NCBI RefSeq assembly: GCF_011420305.2
Contig: NZ_CP061769.1
Location: 855,001 to 919,000 of the forward strand
DNA length: 64,000 nucleotides
Direction: 5' to 3'
Source: Nocardioides ochotonae
GTDB lineage: Bacteria; Actinomycetota; Actinomycetes; Propionibacteriales; Nocardioidaceae
Shown here piece by piece: positions 56,591 through 64,000 of this stretch. A model generated the notes under the pieces. That model ran no database searches, had not been told where the DNA came from, and saw nothing but the letters and a program-made list of their open reading frames with translations. The translations under genes were made by a program, and so were the position numbers. Within the stretch, counting starts at the first letter, position 1. Each line of letters begins with the position of its first letter.

Positions 56591-57409
56591 TCAGGGCTTG
56601 TGCTGAGGGTGCGGGGCGGATCCTTCAACTCCAAGCGTCGGGCCGCGTGGTCCTTGCCTCGCCACCCGTCTGGTCAGGACCTCCGTGCCCATCTGGAGAG
56701 CCACGGCCACAGCGCCGAGGCCCAGTAGAAGAGCCCGGAACGATCCGAACCCGTCGAGGATCACGGCCCCGACGGTCGCAGCAGGGAGGACGACCAGGGC
56801 GAGGAGTCTGAGCGCCCACCAGCGTCGAGAACGCGGCGCACGGAAGACCGGCGACCGGGGGATCGCCTCGCCGGGCAGCTCTTCGAGGAACGCCGCAAAC
56901 GGGGTACGCCCGATCAGCTCCTGCCGACCCGGATGCCGATGGATCTCCCCATCGTCTCCGTCCAAGAACCCCGCAGGGACAGGGATCTTCAGCTGCTCGA
57001 CTGCCGCCCGCCACGACTGTTGGGGGTCGCCCCCGCCACGCAGAACTGCCGTCAGGCGGTGCGGATCCACGCCGAGCAGCGGTCCTATCCGGTCGGCAGT
57101 CGCACGAGCTCCCGCGAGGTCTCGCAGGTCCGATGAACTCGCGGACCATGCCGCGGTCCCTGCCTTCTCACCATGGCTCCACACGGAGATCGTGCAGCGG
57201 TGACCGCGTCGCAGCACCACCGTGACACCAGCTCGGCGACTCACTGATTCCGCCAGTGTGTCGAGGTCCGCTTCCCTCGGATCCAGGCACGCCAGCCACG
57301 TCCAGCCAGGATCGTGCGCAGGGACCAGGACGGTGCCGAACCTCTGGTGACGAGAGGCCTCGGCGACGGCGTCCCGCGGCCCATGGACTGCCGCCAGTTC
57401 GACGCTCAT
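56591..57409 (-). CDS. unrecognised protein with C-terminal membrane helices
   Basis: 272 residues. The N-terminal ~190 residues are soluble, with WLACLDPREADLDTLAESVS and a VTVVLRRGHRCTISVWS segment; residues ~200-245 form two hydrophobic helices, followed by a basic tail. I recognise no family. Start ATG overlaps the stop of the upstream gene at 57406 (ATGA), so the two proteins are made together and probably work together, perhaps at the membrane. Confidence 0.7.
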   Translation of the reverse strand: MSVELAAVHGPRDAVAEASRHQRFGTVLVPAHDPGWTWLACLDPREADLDTLAESVSRRAGVTVVLRRGHRCTISVWSHGEKAGTAAWSASSSDLRDLAGARATADRIGPLLGVDPHRLTAVLRGGGDPQQSWRAAVEQLKIPVPAGFLDGDDGEIHRHPGRQELIGRTPFAAFLEELPGEAIPRSPVFRAPRSRRWWALRLLALVVLPAATVGAVILDGFGSFRALLLGLGAVAVALQMGTEVLTRRVARQGPRGPTLGVEGSAPHPQHKP

Positions 57410-58419
57410 CGATGACCGGCCGCGATGTGTGTCGCGACCACGTTCCGAAGGCTCAGGAACTCCGTGCGTGCATCACCGAAGTAGTGCCACGGGTAGGACG
57501 CCGCCCGCGCGCCAATCGCGATGAACTGCGCATGAGCCGGGGCGAACTCCTTCTGGGCCAGGTGGACCCAGGCGAGCATGTTGCGGGTCTCGGCCACGCC
57601 GGCAGGGTCGGCGGTGTCGATCGATTCGATCCAGGCCGTAGCGCGCTCCACTGCCCCGTCGCGGTAGCTCATCCATTCCGTGCGGTCCCTGTCGGTCGGG
57701 TCGAAGAGGTACTCCGTGAAGGCGACCAACGGCAGGGTGTGCAGTCGCGACGTCGCGGGTCGCCCAGCGCTCGCCTGCTCTGCGTACTGGAACATCGCCT
57801 CGCGACTCCCGTGGTGCTTCGGTGTCAGGTAGATCAGTGCGGAGCGGTGTCCGAGGAAATGGTCGGGATCGATGTCCACCAGGGTCGCGCGGCAGGCATC
57901 GAAGTCGATCGCGTGGGCGTCGAGTCCCTTGGCGAGCACCAGCACCTGCGCCCATGGCTCCGGGTCTTCTGGCGCCGCAGCCATCGCGACCTTCAACACC
58001 GCTGTGGCGTCGTCCAGCAGGGCCAAGAAAGCGCGTACCTGATCTTCTTCCAGCAGGATCGCCCGACCGTCGCCCCTGACGTTCCATGCCTCGAGGATCA
58101 TGCAGGTCGCGCGCACGAGGAGCTGGTCGGGACAGTGCGGGTCGGCCCGTCTCCAGTCCTCCAGCCAGGTGGGGAAGATGGACGCTCTGCGAGCAAGGTG
58201 TGCCACCGCCTGGCTCCGAGCAGCCCAGTCACCCCGCAGACGGAGTGCAGCAAGGAGGTCGGCCGCGGGCCCGAAGAGGCCGACTCCAGCTGCCGCGAGG
58301 GCATCGTGGAGAAAGGCCTCCGGCAGATCGATGACGACCTCGTCGTCCGGTACAAGCTGGGCTCTGATGCGGTCGCCGTTGCGATACAGCGCAGCAGTCC
58401 GACGCAGGTTGTCAAACAT
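57406..58419 (-). CDS. unrecognised helical-repeat protein
   Basis: 337 residues, predicted almost entirely helical with many Trp and Ala (for example FPTWLEDWRRADPHCPDQLLVRA near residue 80 and LAWVHLAQKEFAPAHAQF near 298), like TPR- or DUF4034-type repeat proteins; a firm family cannot be named. An in-frame codon 16 residues upstream exists, but ATG 58419 has a purine-rich GAGGGGGGG site and a better N-terminus. The stop overlaps the next gene by 4 bases. Composition is slightly less GC-biased than in the core genes nearby. Confidence 0.7.
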   Translation of the reverse strand: MFDNLRRTAALYRNGDRIRAQLVPDDEVVIDLPEAFLHDALAAAGVGLFGPAADLLAALRLRGDWAARSQAVAHLARRASIFPTWLEDWRRADPHCPDQLLVRATCMILEAWNVRGDGRAILLEEDQVRAFLALLDDATAVLKVAMAAAPEDPEPWAQVLVLAKGLDAHAIDFDACRATLVDIDPDHFLGHRSALIYLTPKHHGSREAMFQYAEQASAGRPATSRLHTLPLVAFTEYLFDPTDRDRTEWMSYRDGAVERATAWIESIDTADPAGVAETRNMLAWVHLAQKEFAPAHAQFIAIGARAASYPWHYFGDARTEFLSLRNVVATHIAAGHR

Positions 58420-58584
58420 GGCCCCCCCCTCAGCTGATGCCTCAGCGAGGCTAGTTCGTCGTGGCATGGCGCGCTGACGCTCGACCAGGTCGCATACGTG
58501 TCAGGGGTCACGTGTCCGGGAGATGCTGCACGGCATGGCTGGCGGCAGACGAACCGCCAAGACGGTCGTGAAGGGCCGGTCGGC

Positions 58585-59853
58585 TTAGCAGCGTCGGTGG
58601 AAGGTGAGCTTGCCGCCGGGGAGGGTCGTGGTCTCGTACGCCGGGTCATGGGCTCGAGCGTGGTGGCGGGGGCAGAGGAGCCGGCCGCTGGCCACGCTGG
58701 TGCCGCCGCCGCGGGACCAGGGGACGTCGTGGTGGGCGTGGCACAGGCCCGGCGGCCAGTCGCAGCCCTCGGCGGTACAGCCGCCGTCGCGTAGGGCGAG
58801 GGCGACGCGGTGGGTCTTGGTGTGGAAGCGGCGCTTGCGGCCGACGTCCAAGGGGCGGCCCTGGCCGTCGAGGACGGCGGGCACGATCCCTGCCTGGCAG
58901 GCCAGCCGGCGCGCCTCGGTGGCCGAGATCGTCTCGCCGGTGTGCAGGTGGGCCGCGCGCAGACCGCCGAGCAGGGAGTCGAGGGGCATCGTGATGACGA
59001 TGGTGGCGGTGACACCGCCGGCATCGGGGAGCCGGTCGGTCGGGTAGCGCTCGAGGTACTCGCAGAACGCCTGGCCCATCCGCTCAGGACCCGGCCGCCG
59101 CTCAGCCCCGATAGGTCCGGCGCCGTTCACGGCGTGCTGGTGCTTCGGAGCGGCAATGGCGAGGAGAGCGGCGCGCAACATGGCCGCGTGGTGGGTGGGG
59201 ATGGTGAACCGGCCGTGGGTCTTGCCGTGCCCGTCATCCGACATCGTCAGCCGGGCCGCCGCACGCGCGGCGGCCTCCTCCCGCTCCAACCGAGCGGCTT
59301 CGGCGGCGTCGGCCTGCTCAGGCGCAGCGACCTCGACGAGCCGCTTCCCCAGACGGCGCAGTGTGATCGCGTCGTGCTCGCCCGCCTGGTCGAGGAGGAA
59401 CGCCTCGGCCTTGTCCCGGGTCTCGTCGTCGACCAGGTCAGTGGGCAGGTCGTCGACGGCGTCGATGATCACCTGGGCCTGGTCCACGTGGATCCGCCCG
59501 GCCCCCAAGGCCTCGCGGACGGCGCCGTGGTGGCCGCTGTCCAGCGCCCGGGCCAGCCGCATCAACCGGTGGGTCTCCGGGCGAGTGAGACGCGACTGGT
59601 GTGCCCACCAGTTCGCGGTGCTCGTGGCACCCACCGCATCGCCCACCTCGACGGCATGCGCGTGGGCGGCAACCCGCAACCGCAGCTCCTGCAACCGGTC
59701 GATCTCGGACGTCAGCTCCAGCAGCGTCGCCCCGGCCTCGGCCTCGCTCAGCGACCACACCGGCGCATCAGCGACCGCGTCCAGGGCCTCGTGCACGCAC
59801 GCCACCGCCGCGGCCACCGGGTGGTCGGACTGGGGCGGTCGAGGTGCTTCCAT
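58585..59853 (-). CDS. DUF222/HNH endonuclease-type protein (13E12 repeat family)
   Basis: 422 residues. Long N-terminal helical DUF222 domain (RLQELRLRVAAHAHAVE near residue 53, SRLTRPETHRLMRLARAL near 87) and a C-terminal HNH nuclease motif: DGGCTAEGCDWPPGLCHAHHDVPWSRGG with His-His near residue 376 and LCPRHHARAHDP. This is the REP13E12-like family, often multi-copy in actinobacteria; its role is unsettled. ATG 59853 is preferred: TTGAGT lies 6 nt in front on the minus strand. No flanking inverted or direct repeats were seen. Confidence 0.88.
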   Translation of the reverse strand: MEAPRPPQSDHPVAAAVACVHEALDAVADAPVWSLSEAEAGATLLELTSEIDRLQELRLRVAAHAHAVEVGDAVGATSTANWWAHQSRLTRPETHRLMRLARALDSGHHGAVREALGAGRIHVDQAQVIIDAVDDLPTDLVDDETRDKAEAFLLDQAGEHDAITLRRLGKRLVEVAAPEQADAAEAARLEREEAAARAAARLTMSDDGHGKTHGRFTIPTHHAAMLRAALLAIAAPKHQHAVNGAGPIGAERRPGPERMGQAFCEYLERYPTDRLPDAGGVTATIVITMPLDSLLGGLRAAHLHTGETISATEARRLACQAGIVPAVLDGQGRPLDVGRKRRFHTKTHRVALALRDGGCTAEGCDWPPGLCHAHHDVPWSRGGGTSVASGRLLCPRHHARAHDPAYETTTLPGGKLTFHRRC

Positions 59854-59949
59854 GGACCTACTCAACCACCCGCCACCGACAGTCCCGACCAGTCGTTGTC
59901 GCAGGTCAGAGCGCCTGTGGACAACCGCCCGTCAGCCCGACCGCGGGGC

Positions 59950-61242
59950 TCACCGTGGCTTCGGCACCCGGCCCATGTTCTCCTGCGCCCGACGGTGCAG
60001 GAGCGCGCGCTCGCTCTCGTTGCGGGTGCGCGCGGCCGCCTCGGTGAACGACGCCCCCGCCTGCTCGTGCCGGCCGGCGCGCTCGAGCAGGTCGCCGCGC
60101 ACGCTCGGCACGAGCGGTGAGTCGCCGAGAGCGTCGGCACCCACTTCCGACAGCACGGCCAGCCCTGCGTCCGGACCGAACGCCCGACCGTGCGCGACGG
60201 CGCGGTTCACCTCGACGACCGGCCCGGGCGCGACGCGGGCCAGGACGTCGTACAGGGCCGCGATCCGGCGCCAGTCCGTGTCCTCGGCCCGCGCGGCGCG
60301 GGCGTGCTCGGCGGCGATCGAGGCCTGCAGGACGTACGTGCCGACCGGCTTGCCGCGCGCGGCGAGCTGCTCGGCGCGTCGCAGGGCGGCCAGACCGCGC
60401 CGGATCAGCATCGTGTCCCAGCGCGTCCGGTCCTGCGCCTCCAGGAGCACCGGTGCGCCGGAATCGTCGAGCCGGGCGGCCGTCCGCGAGCCCTGGATCT
60501 CCAGCAGCGCCTGGAGCCCGAGCACCTCGGGCTCGTCGGGCGCGAGTGCGGCGAGCATCCGGGCCAGCCGCATCGCCTCGTCCGACAGGTCGGGGCGCAT
60601 CCAGTCGGTGCCCGAGGTGGCGGTGTAGCCCTCGTTGAAGATCAGGTAGATCACCGCCATGACGTCGTCGAGGCGCCGGGTCCGCTCCGCCCCCGTGGGC
60701 AGCTCGAACTCCGCGCGCGCCTCGGACAGGGTCCTCTTGGCCCGCGAGATCCGCTGGCCCATGGCGGACTCGGTGGCCAGGAACCCGCGGGCGATCTCGG
60801 CGGTGGTGAGCCCGCCGACGAGTCGAAGCGTCAGCGCCGCGCGGGTCTCGGCGCTCAGGACGGGGTGGCAGGTCAGGAAGATCAGCCGCAGCACGTCGTC
60901 CTCGATGTGGTCGACCTGGGCGTCGAGATCGGGCATCGCAGCCTGCTCTCCTCGGCCGGCATGACCGAGCTCCTCGACCTTGCGACGCAGGACGTCGGCC
61001 CGCCGGAAGTGATCGATGCCGCGCCGTTTCGCGGTGGTCATCAGCCACGCGCCCGGGTTCTGCGGCACGCCTGTCGTGGGCCACTGCTCGAGCGCCGCGA
61101 CCAGGGCGTCCTGCGCCAGGTCCTCCGCGAGCTCCACGTCCCGGGTGACCCGGGTCAGCGCGCCGACGAGGCGGGCCGATTCGGCTCGCCACGTGGCGAC
61201 GATGGCGTGGTCCGGGTCCTCCGAGCTGGTCGCTGCGGGCAC
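59950..61242 (-). CDS. ECF sigma factor with C-terminal TPR-like domain (ECF42 type)
   Basis: 430 residues, far longer than ordinary ECF sigma factors. Region 2 spans ~15-85 (DVELAEDLAQDALVAALEQW, then PGAWLMTTAKRRGIDHFRR), region 4 ~115-165 (LTLRLVGGLTTAEIARGFL and SRAKRTLSEAR), followed by ~260 helical residues with tetratricopeptide-like pairs (RRIAALYDVLARVAPGPVVEVNRAVAHG near 310). ECF42 factors have just this layout and are encoded beside YCII/DGPF proteins, as here. They lack a classical anti-sigma factor. GTG start 6 nt behind TACGCT (minus, 61249-61254). Confidence 0.92.
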   Translation of the reverse strand: MPAATSSEDPDHAIVATWRAESARLVGALTRVTRDVELAEDLAQDALVAALEQWPTTGVPQNPGAWLMTTAKRRGIDHFRRADVLRRKVEELGHAGRGEQAAMPDLDAQVDHIEDDVLRLIFLTCHPVLSAETRAALTLRLVGGLTTAEIARGFLATESAMGQRISRAKRTLSEARAEFELPTGAERTRRLDDVMAVIYLIFNEGYTATSGTDWMRPDLSDEAMRLARMLAALAPDEPEVLGLQALLEIQGSRTAARLDDSGAPVLLEAQDRTRWDTMLIRRGLAALRRAEQLAARGKPVGTYVLQASIAAEHARAARAEDTDWRRIAALYDVLARVAPGPVVEVNRAVAHGRAFGPDAGLAVLSEVGADALGDSPLVPSVRGDLLERAGRHEQAGASFTEAAARTRNESERALLHRRAQENMGRVPKPR

Positions 61243-61282
61243 GGAGCCAGCGTAGTGAGTCCCGGTCGTCAGGAGCTCCTGT

Positions 61283-61657
61283 TCACTCGCCCGGCGCCTC
61301 CGGGCCCTCCGAGATCTGGCGCAGGGTCGCGATCACGGTGGCCTCCGGCCAGTGCTTCGCGTGCAGCTCGGCGAACTGCTGCTGGTCGGCCACGGCCTCC
61401 TCGACGGTGTCGTACTGCAGGAGGGACCAGCCGCCGACCACCTCCTTGGCCTCGGCGTACGGTCCGTCCACCCGGCTGACGTCGCCCTGGCGGACCACGA
61501 AGTTCACGGCGTCCTCGCTGCCGAACAGGCCGCCGCCGTCGAGGAACACACCGTTGGCGACCCGCTCGCCGATGTAGGTGTCCATCGCGTCGAACAGCGA
61601 CTGCGGCGGCATGCCGATGCCCTCGGCCATCCTCACGAATCCCATGAAACGCGGCAT
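61283..61657 (-). CDS. YCII/DGPF-domain protein, partner of the ECF42 sigma factor
   Basis: 124 residues. MPRFMGFVRM at the start and RVDGPYAEAKEVVGGW near residue 60 match the YCII-related DGPF family (DGPY variant here). These small dimeric proteins are the conserved neighbours and probable targets of ECF42 sigma factors. The ATG has GAGGA in front. The stop lies 40 nt before the sigma-factor start on the same strand, so the pair is likely co-transcribed, while the sigma gene also has its own promoter. Confidence 0.88.
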   Translation of the reverse strand: MPRFMGFVRMAEGIGMPPQSLFDAMDTYIGERVANGVFLDGGGLFGSEDAVNFVVRQGDVSRVDGPYAEAKEVVGGWSLLQYDTVEEAVADQQQFAELHAKHWPEATVIATLRQISEGPEAPGE

Positions 61658-61786
61658 CTCGATCAATCCTCTCGTTGGCTGCTTCTCGCACAGACGTCGA
61701 ACGGCCACCCGGTTCTTCGACATCGGATCTCGGGGGTTCTCCTCGCCGTGAACCTCCGGGCATCGACACCAGCGCCACGGCGGCGA

Positions 61787-62770
61787 ATGATGAGCCGCGT
61801 GACGCGCAGCCCGGAGCAACGCACGGGCGCCGGGGCCGACGATGCGGTCGCCCCGGCGCAGCTGTCGGCGCGGGACTGGCGAGAGCTCGTACGTCGCGCA
61901 GGGAGCCACCTGATGGAGGCGCGGCTTCCGTACCTCAGTGCCGGGGTCGCGTTCTTCGCGGTCTTGTCGGTGGCGCCGCTGCTGGTGACCGCGCTCTCGG
62001 TCTACGGCGCCCTCAACACCCCGGCCCAGGCCCGCAGCCAGCTGGCGCAGATGGCGCAGGTGCTGCCGCCGCAGGTGCAGGCGCTCGTCACCGACCAGCT
62101 GACCAGCATCACCACCGCCTCGACGGAGGTGCTGACCGTGCGCGGCGTGGTCGGGCTCGTGCTCGCGCTGTGGACGGCCACGACCGCCGCGGTGGCTCTC
62201 ATCGACGCGTTGACCGTGGCCTACCACGAGACCGAGACCCGGGGCTTCCTGCGTCGTACGCTCCTGGGCCTGCTGTTCGTCCTCGGCGGCGCGCTCCTGC
62301 TGGGCGCGGTGATCGCCCTCGCCGGGGTGATCTCCCGAGCCACCGACGATGCGCCGGGCTACGTGCGAGCCGCGGTGGCGGTGCTCGCGTGGCCGGCGCT
62401 CGCGGTGCTGATGAGCACGATGCTGGCATTCCTCTACCGGTTCGCCCCGGATCGGCGGGACGCGCAGTGGCGATGGACGACGTGGGGAGCCGTGGGCGCC
62501 ACCCTGCTGTGGGCGGGCACCTCCGCCGCGCTGTTCGCCTACGTGCAGAACCTCGGCACCTACGGGACCACCTACGGCTCGCTGGCGGGGGTGGCGATCA
62601 GCATGTTCTGGCTCTGGCTCACCGTCCTGCTGATCGTGTTCGGGGCGGTCGTCAACGGGGAGTCGGAGCGGCAGACCCTGCGCGACTCCACGACCGGCCC
62701 GGAGCGGCCGCTCGGCGAGCGCGGCGCGGTCGTCGCCGACAGCACACCGGCTGACCTCGACCGGCCCTGA
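61787..62770 (+). CDS. YihY/BrkB (UPF0761) inner-membrane protein
   Basis: 327 residues with a basic N-terminus and six hydrophobic helices. YLSAGVAFFAVLSVAPLLVTAL near residue 46, the DALTVAYHETETRGFLRRTLLG segment near 140 and the C-terminal GTYGSLAGVAISMFWLWLT near 262 are YihY/BrkB signatures. Function is unknown despite the old 'virulence factor' name. Two adjacent ATGs (61787, 61790) are possible; GTG 61799, 7 nt behind AATGAT, would be a leaderless alternative. It ends 7 nt from the convergent LuxR gene. Confidence 0.88.
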   Translation: MMSRVTRSPEQRTGAGADDAVAPAQLSARDWRELVRRAGSHLMEARLPYLSAGVAFFAVLSVAPLLVTALSVYGALNTPAQARSQLAQMAQVLPPQVQALVTDQLTSITTASTEVLTVRGVVGLVLALWTATTAAVALIDALTVAYHETETRGFLRRTLLGLLFVLGGALLLGAVIALAGVISRATDDAPGYVRAAVAVLAWPALAVLMSTMLAFLYRFAPDRRDAQWRWTTWGAVGATLLWAGTSAALFAYVQNLGTYGTTYGSLAGVAISMFWLWLTVLLIVFGAVVNGESERQTLRDSTTGPERPLGERGAVVADSTPADLDRP

Positions 62771-62777
62771 CCGCCGC

Positions 62778-63548
62778 TCAGGCCGCGTCGAGGAAGGCGC
62801 GGACCCGCGCCACCGCCTCGGTCCGGCTCTGCACACCGAGGCGCAGGAAGACGTTCTCGAGGTGCTTGCGGACCGTCGCCTCGGAGACGTCGAGGGCACG
62901 GGCGATCTGCGCGTTGCCGGCTCCGGTGGACACCAGGCGCAGGACCTCCCACTGACGCGGGGTCAGGTGGGGGCCGCCACGCAGCTCCCGGGCCCGGCGC
63001 GTGTGCAGCTCCGCGAGGTGCGGGCGCACCAGCGCGAGCATCGCGATCTCGTGCTCGGAGAAGTCGGGCTCGTCCTTGGTGCGCCAGAGCAGGAGGCGTC
63101 GGTCCAAGCCGCCGAGCGGTGGCAACGGGACCAGGAGCTCGTCCTTGATCCCGATGTCGTCGAGCAGCGAGCCGAACGGAGTGTTGGTGTACGCCCGGCC
63201 GCGCGAGGTCTCCGCGTGATGGAGAAGTGTCGAGTGGTCGCCGGTCCGCAGCGGGCCTGCGCAGCCGTGCTCGTCCCAGAACTGCTGCCAGAACAGCGTC
63301 AGGTACTCATCGGTCGTCCCGACGACCTCCTCGCGTTCCACGCCGTCGTCGTTCACGCAGAGTGTCGAGACCCGCTTCTCGGTGACGTCCATCAGCTGGA
63401 AGGTGATGTCGAGGCACGGGATCAGCTCGCGCAGCCCGACCAGGACGTCGGCGTAGAAGATGTCGTCGGCGGCAGCGGGCCGGCACCGGTCGAGCACGTC
63501 CAGAAGGGCGCAGAGATCACAGTCCGTGATCATCGTGCGGTCCGGCAC
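62778..63548 (-). CDS. LuxR-type regulator with GAF-like sensor domain
   Basis: 256 residues. The C-terminal LuxR/NarL helix-turn-helix is clear: LTPRQWEVLRLVSTGAGNAQIARALDVSEATVRKHLENVF at residues ~193-232. The N-terminal ~170 residues resemble a GAF/PAS-type ligand or redox sensor; no phospho-acceptor receiver domain is visible. GTG 63548 follows GGAGG at 7 nt. It is divergent from the last small secreted-protein gene, with ~137 nt between. The signal and target genes are unknown. Confidence 0.88.
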   Translation of the reverse strand: MPDRTMITDCDLCALLDVLDRCRPAAADDIFYADVLVGLRELIPCLDITFQLMDVTEKRVSTLCVNDDGVEREEVVGTTDEYLTLFWQQFWDEHGCAGPLRTGDHSTLLHHAETSRGRAYTNTPFGSLLDDIGIKDELLVPLPPLGGLDRRLLLWRTKDEPDFSEHEIAMLALVRPHLAELHTRRARELRGGPHLTPRQWEVLRLVSTGAGNAQIARALDVSEATVRKHLENVFLRLGVQSRTEAVARVRAFLDAA

Positions 63549-63685
63549 GGCGCTACCTCCGATGCGTCCGTCCCACCACACTACGACCACCGGGCGGGCT
63601 CGAGCATGCGCGTTTTCGCGTACGTCGATCCGCCAACGAAGAACGTCGCATGGCGTCTGCGAGCGGCTCGGCGCACCGTCGGACC

Positions 63686-63991
63686 ATGACCATCGCATCG
63701 ACCACCCGCCGCCGGGCCACGATCGCCGTCGCCGCAGCGGCCACAGGCCTGGTGGTCGGTGCGCTGCCGGTCGCCACCCTCGCCAGCGCTCCCGTCCAGC
63801 CGGCACCTCCCGACGTCCCCGCCCACATCGACCGCACCGACGACCGCACCGACGGGGACGGCAGCTACAGCACCGGCGGCAGCCATGTCGAGCGAGGCTG
63901 CTTCACGGCGCGTTCCGCCTGGGGCGAGGGCGGCGAGCACGTGCCCCGCTGCTTCACCTACATCGCCAACAGGCCGGCGGAGGCGCGCTGA
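63686..63991 (+). CDS. small secreted protein of unknown function
   Basis: 101 residues. A signal peptide covers residues ~1-33 (three Arg, hydrophobic core, cleavage near LASA), and the ~65-residue mature part is rich in Asp, Arg, Gly and His with two Cys (in RGCFT and PRCFT), possibly one disulfide. No family recognised. The ATG lies 6 nt behind CACCGT (63674-63679). The gene is complete, ending 9 nt before the end of the window. Confidence 0.72.
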   Translation: MTIASTTRRRATIAVAAAATGLVVGALPVATLASAPVQPAPPDVPAHIDRTDDRTDGDGSYSTGGSHVERGCFTARSAWGEGGEHVPRCFTYIANRPAEAR

Positions 63992-64000
63992 CCGACGCCC

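Noticed and set aside
58585..59853. 13E12-type gene as an insertion sequence
   Set aside because: There is no transposase domain, no terminal inverted repeats and no target-site duplication; the family is repetitive in some genomes, but this copy looks like an ordinary gene.

Overview
The window is very GC-rich DNA with strong G/C preference at third codon positions. It is consistent with a high-GC actinobacterium, most likely a member of the Nocardioidaceae (Nocardioides or a relative). Supporting signs are the Mec-CysO-CysM cysteine pathway, DUF3039 and DUF2017 genes, GTGA/ATGA overlaps between genes, and many start codons lying 6-7 nt behind a NANNNT -10 box (apparently leaderless mRNAs). 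The genus is an inference from gene content and was not tested by any search.

Layout. 1-3.0 kb: 3' part of a 23S rRNA gene, a 5S gene and a strong terminator. 3.2-14.9 kb: mostly housekeeping and single genes (AlkZ-like glycosylase, nucleosidase, MFS exporter, M15 peptidase, HIT protein, FabG-like SDR, DUF3048 lipoprotein, TetR, YqgE, DUF3039 plus SF2 helicase). 15.0-21.1 kb: an Lrp regulator divergent from 4-hydroxyphenylpyruvate dioxygenase, a TetR/P450/SDR unit with a perfect palindrome in its promoter, DUF1697 and an enoyl-CoA hydratase. 21-23.9 kb: NAD salvage (pncA, pncB) divergent from clpS-DUF2017. 24-25.5 kb: a small lower-GC islet (YwqG/DUF1963). 25.5-34.7 kb: gdhA, NUDIX, mec-cysO-(NYN)-cysM, an MBL-fold protein, an ABC exporter pair, rph-rdgB and an acyltransferase. 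34.7-38.6 kb: a tRNA with a Leu anticodon, bcp, and a four-gene nickel/cobalt ECF uptake operon behind a Nur-like box, then DUF3618 and a GroES-like protein.

38.6-54.9 kb holds an apparent catabolic island whose exact pathway I do not recognise. It carries an MDR oxidoreductase, three two-domain VOC proteins, an orphan ABC substrate-binding lipoprotein, a DHA2-type MFS transporter, two fumarate-reductase-like flavoproteins, a bicupin with a His-rich tail, a small cupin, a nitrilase-fold protein with an altered catalytic triad, a calycin-like protein, an SDR and an aldehyde dehydrogenase. A shared pseudo-palindrome (GTTTC-N7-GGAAC, extended to 37 bp at two sites) lies in front of several of these units and suggests a single regulon. 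The likely logic is sensing or uptake, flavin-dependent oxidation, VOC/cupin ring or C-C chemistry, then SDR/ALDH clean-up, but the substrate is unknown. One flavoprotein appears to begin with an ATC codon.

55-64 kb: an SDR divergent from a LysR gene whose DNA-binding helix is deleted, two unrecognised overlapping genes, a DUF222/HNH (13E12-type) gene, an ECF42-type sigma factor with its YCII partner, a YihY/BrkB membrane protein, a LuxR-type regulator and a small secreted protein. No CRISPR array, insertion sequence, phage or attachment site was seen.
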